In this document: positions 33,996 to 40,707 of the stretch, in pieces | Layout of the letters: the number at the start of each line of letters is the position of its first letter | How positions within the stretch are numbered: the first letter of the stretch is position 1 | Assembly: GCA_021463865.1 (NCBI GenBank) | Contig: JAJTXY010000004.1 | Location: 98,858-162,857, forward strand | DNA length: 64,000 nucleotides | Direction: 5' to 3' | From: Anaerolineae bacterium | GTDB taxonomy: Bacteria; Chloroflexota; Anaerolineae; Aggregatilineales; J027 | Notes under the pieces: generated by a model | What the model was told of the DNA's origin: nothing | Database searches by the model: none | The model's input: the letters and a program-made list of their open reading frames with translations, nothing else | Program-made: the position numbers and the translations under genes

Positions 33996-34016
33996 TTGGC
34001 CCATTTAACCCGAAAT

Positions 34017-34050
34017 AAAAAGGACGGTCAACTATCTGCCGTCCTTTTTT
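34017..34050. terminator. bidirectional terminator
   Basis: AAAAAGGACGG (34017-34027) pairs with CCGTCCTTTTT (34039-34049); a T-run follows on both strands. It separates the convergent lipoprotein and miaB genes and serves both. Confidence 0.85.
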
Positions 34051-34074
34051 GATCTCTATTTTCAGTCTATATGG

Positions 34075-35526
34075 CTAAAATGAGGTCAATGGAATGACAT
34101 TCCCGGCAAATTCGCTGGCAGGAATGGCATCAGATTGAATCGGTTGCACCTCCTGACCGGGGAGGCGGGCCTGCATACTATATGGCCCTGTCCAAATGAC
34201 CTCGACCTGCGCCAACTGCCCTCGCCAATCGCGGCTGTCATCCTCAAAAAAGACCAGTTTGTTTTGGGGGATACGTCCGCGCCACTTGCCTTTGACCTTC
34301 TCCTCCACCAATACTTCAACCGTCTGACCGAGGAAGCGCGTGTTGACTTCCGCCATGACCTGTTCCTGCAAATTTTCGAGGGCGGTGTGGCGGCGTTTCT
34401 TTTCGGCTTTTGGCACATCATCCACCATACGCCGATCTGATACTGTGCCGGGGCGGGGGCTGTACATCGCCAGATGCGCCTTGTCGAGTTTCAATTCCGC
34501 CAGCACATCATAGGTCTGTTGGAATTGCGCATCGGTCTCGCCGGGGAAGCCGACAATAATATCGGTGTGGATGGCAACCTCTGGAATAATCCGGCGGATT
34601 TTATGAATCAAATCACGGTATTGTTGGGCCGTGTAGCCGCGTTTCATGTTTTGCAGCACTTCATCATCCCCAGCCTGAATCGGCACTTCGATATGGGGCA
34701 TCAAACGTGGGAGTTCCGCCACCGTCTCCAACAGTTCATCGGTCATCCAATTGGGGTGGCTGGTCAAAAACCGGATACGATAAAGGTCTTCTTCTTCGGC
34801 TACCTGATGAATTACCCGCAAGAGTTGGGCTAGATTCGGGCCATCGGCAATATCCTTGCCATAGCGGTCTACAATCTGCCCCAACAGGGTAATTTCTTTA
34901 ACCCCCTGTCGCGCCAGACTTCGCACTTCCCGCACGATCTCACCCACTGGACGTGAGCGTTCAATTCCGCGTCGGAAGGGGATAATACAAAAGGTACAGG
35001 CGTGCGAGCAGCCATAGACCACCGGAAGATGGGCGCTGACCAAAATCCCTTGTTCATGGGCGGGCAGCACAATTTCGTTGTCTTCGTGTGGCTGCATCTC
35101 ATCCATGATCTGGTTGAGTTTGGCGCGTTTGGCGACCTGCGCGGTAATCGCATCGGCTTCAACCGTGCGGTCTTGCAAAAAGGCAATCAACGGTTCAGTT
35201 TCGCTGGGGGGGATAAACACATCCACAAACGGCACTTGTTTACGCAGACGCAGCGGGTCTTGCACGCCAACCAAGCACCCCATCAAACTAATCACCATCT
35301 TGGGGTTTTGCTCTTTCAGCTTTTTCAACTGCTGCAAACGACCCCACGCCTTATCTTCAGCCTGTTGGCGCACCACACAGGTGTTGATGACGTGAATATC
35401 CGCGCCATCGGGGTTGGCCTCATCCGCTGCCCGATACCCCAACTGTTCAAGGGCCGAAGCCAAGCGTTGTGAATCCGCGACGTTCATTTGGCAGCCAAGT
35501 GTTTGAATGTTGTACTTCATTGTCAT
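34075..35526 (-). CDS. miaB: tRNA-2-methylthio-N6-dimethylallyladenosine synthase
   Basis: 483 residues. The UPF0004 domain has the three cysteines of the auxiliary 4Fe-4S cluster: C12 (TLGCQMN), C50 (INTCVVR) and C84 (LMGCLVG). The radical-SAM motif YGCSHACTFCIIPFRRG gives C173, C177 and C180. GEI-like EITLLGQIVDRYG and the C-terminal TRAM domain (FLGQTVEVLVEEKVKGKWRGRIPQNKLVFF) complete the family set. It adds a methylthio group to i6A37 of tRNA. An in-frame ATG two codons downstream is an equally plausible start. Confidence 0.93.
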   Translation of the reverse strand: MTMKYNIQTLGCQMNVADSQRLASALEQLGYRAADEANPDGADIHVINTCVVRQQAEDKAWGRLQQLKKLKEQNPKMVISLMGCLVGVQDPLRLRKQVPFVDVFIPPSETEPLIAFLQDRTVEADAITAQVAKRAKLNQIMDEMQPHEDNEIVLPAHEQGILVSAHLPVVYGCSHACTFCIIPFRRGIERSRPVGEIVREVRSLARQGVKEITLLGQIVDRYGKDIADGPNLAQLLRVIHQVAEEEDLYRIRFLTSHPNWMTDELLETVAELPRLMPHIEVPIQAGDDEVLQNMKRGYTAQQYRDLIHKIRRIIPEVAIHTDIIVGFPGETDAQFQQTYDVLAELKLDKAHLAMYSPRPGTVSDRRMVDDVPKAEKKRRHTALENLQEQVMAEVNTRFLGQTVEVLVEEKVKGKWRGRIPQNKLVFFEDDSRDWRGQLAQVEVIWTGPYSMQARLPGQEVQPIQSDAIPASEFAGNVIPLTSF

Positions 35527-35632
35527 TGTGCTTCTACCCCATCCAACAAAAAGTTCCGGTGGGATTGCCGGGAATTTTTTTAACCGTTATGTAGTTTATT
35601 GTAGCGGGTTGCAAACAAACAGGTCAAGGTGG

Positions 35633-36184
35633 TTAATTAAACATCCGCGTCAGGCTTGGCTGGGTAACAGGCACATAACCACGTTGGGTCGCTCGCAAAT
35701 TTTGGATACTCACAAATGAATCGGCATCAATAGATTGAATGATCTCATTACATTTTGTTAGATCATGGCGCTCAATAATGGATTCCACAATCGAGACCTC
35801 GCCCTCACCACCTCGCCCAGAGACTTCCGTCGCCCCAAAGCCCGCCGCACGAATAGCCTTTGCAATTGCCTCGCCTTTCTCCCGCTGACGGGTCACAACC
35901 ATCACCATGATATAGCCGCGTGTCCATTTATCTTCCAACCACTGCCCAAAATATCCCCCAACGGCAAAGCCGCCACAGTAGGCTATCAAATTGACGATCG
36001 AATTAAGATTGTTAACCACCGCCCCCAACACCACCACAAAAATCAGGGACTCAAAAAAGGCCAAAATAGTCGAATATAGTTTATTGCCACGTGTGATTAA
36101 GATGAGGCGAATTGTGGTAATCGTGTTGCCCAGCACCCGTACCAAAAAAATGCCGACTGCGAAGGCGATTGCTTCTAACTCCAT
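35633..36184 (-). CDS. UPF0316 (DUF5698/DUF2179) membrane protein
   Basis: 183 residues. Three membrane segments (AIAFAVGIFLVRVLGNTITTI, TILAFFESLIFVVVLGAVV, LIAYCGGFAVGGYFGQWL) followed by a DUF2179 cytoplasmic domain (GYIMVMVVTRQREKGEAIAKAIRAAGFGATEVSGRGGEGEVSIVESII). This is the UPF0316 arrangement known from Bacillus YebE-type proteins, whose function is unknown. Confidence 0.85.
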   Translation of the reverse strand: MELEAIAFAVGIFLVRVLGNTITTIRLILITRGNKLYSTILAFFESLIFVVVLGAVVNNLNSIVNLIAYCGGFAVGGYFGQWLEDKWTRGYIMVMVVTRQREKGEAIAKAIRAAGFGATEVSGRGGEGEVSIVESIIERHDLTKCNEIIQSIDADSFVSIQNLRATQRGYVPVTQPSLTRMFN

Positions 36185-36317
36185 TAACTCTTATGCTCCA
36201 TGAAATTTGAGTCTGACGCTTGCTTCCGTCCATCCGGCACAGGATAATACCACAAATCAGGGTGGCACTACATGATCCCAGATGATTATCGGCCCGCTGA
36301 AAAGGACACGCACATCA

Positions 36318-36932
36318 ATGCTCAAACGCTGGCGACTGCCACAGGATAATTTCCCCGATGACACCGAAACCCGTGCGTTTCAGCATTACAAAGACGGCAA
36401 ACAACTCCCGCATTTTCATGTACCGGGCTGGCGGCTTGGCAATTGGAAAGTCATCTTAGCCGCGACCCTCTTTGTAGCCATCGTCATCGTAACGGCCCTC
36501 TTGGTATTTCTCTGGTCAGAGCCGCGTGAACGATTTGTAGTGGTCACTAGTGCCTCAACCGCGCCCGCTGATCTACCCTCCATTCCTGTTGGGGGCGATT
36601 TTCCAACCGACGCCGCGCAGCAGTTTATCCGCATCCCGGCCCGCATTGAAGATACCTTGCAAGCAGGCCAACGGCGGGGGTACACATTCGTGGTTAAACC
36701 CGGCTTCACATGGCAGATCACTGCCGTCGCCAATGACAGCCTGCTTGACCCGGTGCTCAGTCTTTACGGGCCAGATGGCATCATTATGGACTTTAATGAC
36801 AACGCAACCGATACTGAAACAACGGCTCAAATTACTTTGACCGTACAGCAAGAGGGGGTTTATGCGGTGCTGCTGGAGGGAGCGAATGGATCATCGGGAG
36901 ATTACATATTATATGTGCCTATACCGGATTAG
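36318..36932 (+). CDS. single-pass membrane protein with PPC-like C-terminal domain
   Basis: 204 residues from the ATG at 36318 (AAGGA upstream). A basic N-terminus, one membrane helix (VILAATLFVAIVIVTALLVFLW, about 48-69), then a beta-sandwich resembling bacterial pre-peptidase C-terminal domains: IEDTLQAGQRRGYTFVVKPGFTWQITAVANDSLLDPVLSLYGPDGIIMDFNDN...YAVLLEGANGSSGDYILYV. The domain should sit outside the membrane. Partner and function are unknown. Its stop TAG overlaps the stop of the convergent gene. Confidence 0.72.
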   Translation: MLKRWRLPQDNFPDDTETRAFQHYKDGKQLPHFHVPGWRLGNWKVILAATLFVAIVIVTALLVFLWSEPRERFVVVTSASTAPADLPSIPVGGDFPTDAAQQFIRIPARIEDTLQAGQRRGYTFVVKPGFTWQITAVANDSLLDPVLSLYGPDGIIMDFNDNATDTETTAQITLTVQQEGVYAVLLEGANGSSGDYILYVPIPD

Positions 36933-38284
36933 CCTGCTCCCGAAATGCGGAGGATACGGGCAGTCAAAATATCCACCATATCCACGAGCAAAATCGCTAG
37001 TGTAATCAGGTTAAATAGATGCAACCACGCAATGGATCGCCCAAAGGCTTGTACAGTGGGTTGCCGCTGATGAAAATAGGTGAGTAGCGCCCCGATTACA
37101 AAGACAAACGGCAGGAACATCGCCAACATAAACCGATGCCCCATCGCAATCGGCACATACCACGCATATAACAGGGTATACGCGCCAAAATAACTGAGAC
37201 AAAACAACACCACAACCCAATATTTTTTCAGAAGCGCCTTCAGATGGGTGTGCCAAAATACCACGCAGGCCCATAACGCAAACACGCCGTACAGTTGAAT
37301 GTATTTGGCATACCCATAGGCACATGGACAAAGGGTATGACGATCAAATGACTTAATCAGTCCTGAATTAATCCGATAAACAATATCCTCCGCCGTATGT
37401 TCCCGTAGATATTTGCGCATCGAGGGGATTTCATCGGCTGGCATATTGGGATATTGCGTCACATCCTGATACTTGCGTGTTCCATAGCGCACCTCATCCC
37501 ATGAGTCATACCAAATATAAAAGGTGGTATTGACGTTGTAAAACCAATGCCCAAAATGAATCCGCATATAGATCAAGAAGGGCGAAATCAGCAGCAAAAA
37601 CACCACCCCCACCAATAGGCCTTTTTTAAGGTGAGCAGGTGCGGTGCGATTCTTCCAAAATTCATAGCCCCATTGGATGACATACAATCCTATAAACAGT
37701 ACCAACGCAGGCAGCACCGAGGCTTTGGCAAGATAGGCTAGTCCGGTTATCACCCCTGTCCAAATAGCTAATTTTCGTGTCGGGGCCACTAGCATCCGCA
37801 GCATTAACAAGAAGCTGATGAAGGTCAGGAAATAATACAACACCTCGACCTGAAAATAGCCCGCCTTGAACATGAACACCGTGAACATGCTAATCAATTG
37901 CAGATTCAGGGCCAGCAGCGGTGGAAATCGGTGAAACAATATCCACGCCACGCCCGCTAGTACCAACACGGATAGGCCGATATTCAACCAGCGCCCCCGC
38001 CGAAAAAATTCGAGTTCACTGCCATTTGGAGTGTAGTGCAGCGACTGTATAAGGGGATACAACGGCATTTGATTGCCATTGCGAAAATCCGTGAAAGCGG
38101 ATTCACGCAGCCTCTCGGCATAATCCATATACGAGCTTTGGTCAATCAGACGCGGGGAAGTATTTTTTTCAACCGATTGGACTATCGCGCCATAGAGATA
38201 AAGACTCAATACCACCACTGTGAGAATGGCAAATCCCACACGGCGCTGTCGAGTCGAAAATTTTGGGGAGAGGGTGGGCATCAT
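36929..38284 (-). CDS. polytopic membrane protein, GT-C glycosyltransferase-like
   Basis: 451 residues with about ten membrane helices. The first extracytoplasmic loop carries LIDQSSYMDYAERLRESAFTDFRNGNQMPLYPLIQSL, the kind of acidic, Tyr-rich loop seen in GT39/ArnT-like polyprenyl-phosphate-sugar transferases, and LAYLAKASVLPAL is a typical later helix. If correct, it glycosylates a lipid or protein outside the membrane using a lipid-linked sugar. Family assignment rests on layout and weak motifs. Confidence 0.6.
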   Translation of the reverse strand: MMPTLSPKFSTRQRRVGFAILTVVVLSLYLYGAIVQSVEKNTSPRLIDQSSYMDYAERLRESAFTDFRNGNQMPLYPLIQSLHYTPNGSELEFFRRGRWLNIGLSVLVLAGVAWILFHRFPPLLALNLQLISMFTVFMFKAGYFQVEVLYYFLTFISFLLMLRMLVAPTRKLAIWTGVITGLAYLAKASVLPALVLFIGLYVIQWGYEFWKNRTAPAHLKKGLLVGVVFLLLISPFLIYMRIHFGHWFYNVNTTFYIWYDSWDEVRYGTRKYQDVTQYPNMPADEIPSMRKYLREHTAEDIVYRINSGLIKSFDRHTLCPCAYGYAKYIQLYGVFALWACVVFWHTHLKALLKKYWVVVLFCLSYFGAYTLLYAWYVPIAMGHRFMLAMFLPFVFVIGALLTYFHQRQPTVQAFGRSIAWLHLFNLITLAILLVDMVDILTARILRISGAG

Positions 38285-38288
38285 TCAA

Positions 38289-39251
38289 TTAATGACGGGC
38301 CGGTTTGGTCGCACGCCACGCCGCAAACAGCACCAAGCCGTTCGCAATTGCCGCCTCAACTAACACAATGGCGAGCAGGACACCCCCCACATAAACGGTA
38401 TAATCCACATCCGCCCAAACCTGACCAAGCGTTTCCAAATGGAGCAATTTAAGCGCCATGTCACCTTCAAGCGCCGAAAAAAGCAAGCGTGCCCATGCCT
38501 CGGTGCGTTCCATATCCAACGCGCCCTCAAACAGGCGATCATCCAGCGATATGGCGAAGATGCTCTGCAAAATACGCAACCCGATCAAGGTCAACAACCC
38601 CAAAATCACCACTGACCGCGCACGGGTATAGACCGCCAGCACAATACCGATAGCCGCCGCCAATCCTACCGCGATAAATGGCATCATAATAAATGCGGTC
38701 ATCAGGGCTGTCATCAACAAAATGGCAACATTAAGGGATATTTCAGGAGTGATGCCGCTGATGTACAAATCCAGCGCCCGTCCCTGAAAATCCACAATAT
38801 CTTTCATCAATAGGCCTATATAAACCAACCGCCCGATCAAAATCGCCAGCAGCAGCCATTTCAGCCGGAAAAATACGGAAATCCAGCGTGCTCGCAGGCT
38901 TAAGGATGCCCCAACGGTTGTCAGCTTTAGGCTGTCCCACGTCTGTTTCTGCCGTTCAACCGCCACTACATTCGAGGTCATCGCCAGCGCCAAGACAAGG
39001 GCTATCGTCTGCGCTCCAACCAATGGGCCATAGAGCACATCGCGCAGGGCAGGTTCATCGTCACCGGAATCCTGCTTCGCCGTCACATAACCAAGTCCAA
39101 CCACCAATGCAATCAAGGCTACTCCAATCAGCAGCCGTAGGAACCCACGCAGGCGGCTGGATCGTTCTATCGGGCCAAGAATGCTCCGCATAATGGGGTG
39201 AGTAGGTCGCGCCCATTGGGGTAGCTGGCTATAAGCAATTTTTTCGATCAT
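38289..39251 (-). CDS. ABC-2-like membrane permease
   Basis: 320 residues from the ATG at 39251 (GGAG upstream; the frame extends to 39338 without a signal). N-terminus YSQLPQWARPTHPIMRSILGPIERSSRLRGFLRLLIG resembles the start of the 57772 gene product (IPDWLPGWAHPRFPLVANELRK). VAVERQKQTWDSLKLTTVGASLSLRARW parallels GEVEHGTWDIIRTAPLPRYQLIFSK there, the ABC-2 permease coupling region (E-x-x-x-x-T-W-D). About six membrane helices. No ATPase gene is adjacent. It lies 4 bases upstream of the GT-C-like gene and is probably co-transcribed with it. Confidence 0.65.
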   Translation of the reverse strand: MIEKIAYSQLPQWARPTHPIMRSILGPIERSSRLRGFLRLLIGVALIALVVGLGYVTAKQDSGDDEPALRDVLYGPLVGAQTIALVLALAMTSNVVAVERQKQTWDSLKLTTVGASLSLRARWISVFFRLKWLLLAILIGRLVYIGLLMKDIVDFQGRALDLYISGITPEISLNVAILLMTALMTAFIMMPFIAVGLAAAIGIVLAVYTRARSVVILGLLTLIGLRILQSIFAISLDDRLFEGALDMERTEAWARLLFSALEGDMALKLLHLETLGQVWADVDYTVYVGGVLLAIVLVEAAIANGLVLFAAWRATKPARH

Positions 39252-39462
39252 GCAACACGCTCCACTAAAAATTTGTCTAAACACCTTGAGGAGGATTGCT
39301 AGTATTTTAAAGCATTTATCAAAGTTGCAAATTGTCAAAAAATTAAAGTCTGGGCATGATTCCCCACCGACATTCTGACTCTATCATAAGTTCTTTTATG
39401 CTAATTTCATGGAGAATTCACAAAAATCTTTATAAGAGCACTATCTAACCGCTCCAAAAATG

Positions 39463-39491
39463 TTGCATTAGCAGATTCATTCATCTATAAT
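39463..39491 (+). promoter_or_regulatory. promoter of the response regulator gene
   Basis: TTGCAT (39463-39468), 17-base spacer, TATAAT (39486-39491), about 38 bases before the ATG at 39530. The surrounding 39252-39529 stretch is AT-rich; I see nothing else in it. Confidence 0.6.
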
Positions 39492-39529
39492 TGTTATAGT
39501 GTAAATTCTCGAAATGGATAAACAATACT

Positions 39530-40402
39530 ATGTCAACCAATCCTGAGGATGCCTTAATCCTTGTCGTGGATGATGAGGGTGCAATTCGCTACTCGGTAAC
39601 TAAAACTTTGGAAAGAGTGGGTTATCAAGTAATGACCGCCTCGAGCGGTGAAGAAGCACTTGATATTATGGCACAACACGACTTTGATGTTGTCGTGACT
39701 GATATTCGGATGCCGGGTATCAGCGGGGTTGACCTATTGGCACGTATCAAAGAACAATCGCCAGATGCCATCGTCATTCTGATGACAGGTTATGCCAGCT
39801 TAGGAACAGCAGTGGAAAGTTTGCGACTGGGTGCCCACGATTATCTTATCAAACCCAGCACCAGTGAAGACATACGCGATAGTGTTTCACGCGGGGTCGA
39901 ACGCGCCCGTAATCTGCGCCGCCGCCGCGAACTGTTGACGACCATTAAGTCAAACGTTTCGGCCCTCAGCGAAGAAAAAGCTGCCCCGCGTAATATCATG
40001 GTTCCGCCTGCCGCCAAACCTCGGATTGACTATAGCCCAACCGCCATCCCTACCCCGACTGCGCCTGCCATCTCCACCACCATGACGGCAATGAATCTTG
40101 GCCCGCTAACCATCTACCCCGGGCGTTATCAAATTGAGGTCGAGGGGACCATGATTGACCTGACCCCCACCGAATTTGACCTACTGCTGTATCTCGCAGC
40201 ACATCGGGGACGGGTCGTGCCCTGCTCCGAACTTGTCCGTGAAGTGCGTGGATATGGGGTAGAAGAACGTGAAGCGCGTGAAGTCATCCGGCCGCATGTC
40301 AGCAATTTACGCCGCAAATTGAAGAATGCTTCGCAAAACCCCAACATTTTGGTAAATGTGCGCGGCATTGGTTACCGCTTAAATGATGTAGAGTTGTCCT
40401 AG
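39530..40402 (+). CDS. OmpR/PhoB-type response regulator
   Basis: 290 residues. Receiver domain 1-125 with acidic pair D14/D15, phospho-acceptor D58 (VVVTDIRMPG) and K108 (YLIKPS). A long Pro/Ala-rich linker (about 145-185) joins it to a winged-helix DNA-binding domain (about 195-288: IDLTPTEFDLLLYLAAHRGRVVPCSELVREVRG...VIRPHVSNLRRKL...VRGIGYRL). It regulates transcription on phosphorylation. No sensor kinase is encoded next to it, so it is an orphan here; the soluble kinase at 28172 is a possible but unproven partner. Confidence 0.93.
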   Translation: MSTNPEDALILVVDDEGAIRYSVTKTLERVGYQVMTASSGEEALDIMAQHDFDVVVTDIRMPGISGVDLLARIKEQSPDAIVILMTGYASLGTAVESLRLGAHDYLIKPSTSEDIRDSVSRGVERARNLRRRRELLTTIKSNVSALSEEKAAPRNIMVPPAAKPRIDYSPTAIPTPTAPAISTTMTAMNLGPLTIYPGRYQIEVEGTMIDLTPTEFDLLLYLAAHRGRVVPCSELVREVRGYGVEEREAREVIRPHVSNLRRKLKNASQNPNILVNVRGIGYRLNDVELS

Positions 40403-40417
40403 TTTATAAATTAGCAT

Positions 40418-40449
40418 AAGGGGGAATTTACGATCTGTTCCCCCTTTTT
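40418..40449 (+). terminator. terminator of the response regulator gene
   Basis: GGGGGAA (40420-40426) pairs with TTCCCCC (40438-40444), followed by TTTTTG. It is a clear factor-independent terminator 16 bases after the stop codon. Confidence 0.85.
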
Positions 40450-40707
40450 GCATCTTAATACAAACTCTCCATTGTAATTCCACATGATTTATGTCCTCAT
40501 TTTCAGTTATTTAGCTCGTTAACTAATATTTCCATCATAGCCAAATTTTGGTAGGCAGGTTACACTGAAGTAAAATTAGGTTTTTTTGGGGAAACGGTTA
40601 AAAGTTGGTATGATATAATGTAAGGGTGTGTGCTCACTTAATAACAAAAAGGTCATTTTGGGGAGATTTTGTCTAAATATACGAATTGAAGGTGTTTTTT
40701 AGTCATC
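40450..40707 (+). promoter_or_regulatory. leader region of the WD40-TIR gene with an extended -10
   Basis: This is the rest of the 305-base gap between the response regulator and WD40-TIR genes. It is AT-rich and has one strong element, TGATATAAT at 40611-40619 (extended -10), with no convincing -35. Transcription would start near 40626, leaving a leader of about 80 bases. I see no other gene or repeat here. The ATG at 40708 is preceded by a weak ribosome-binding site (GAAGG, about 20 bases away). Confidence 0.55.
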
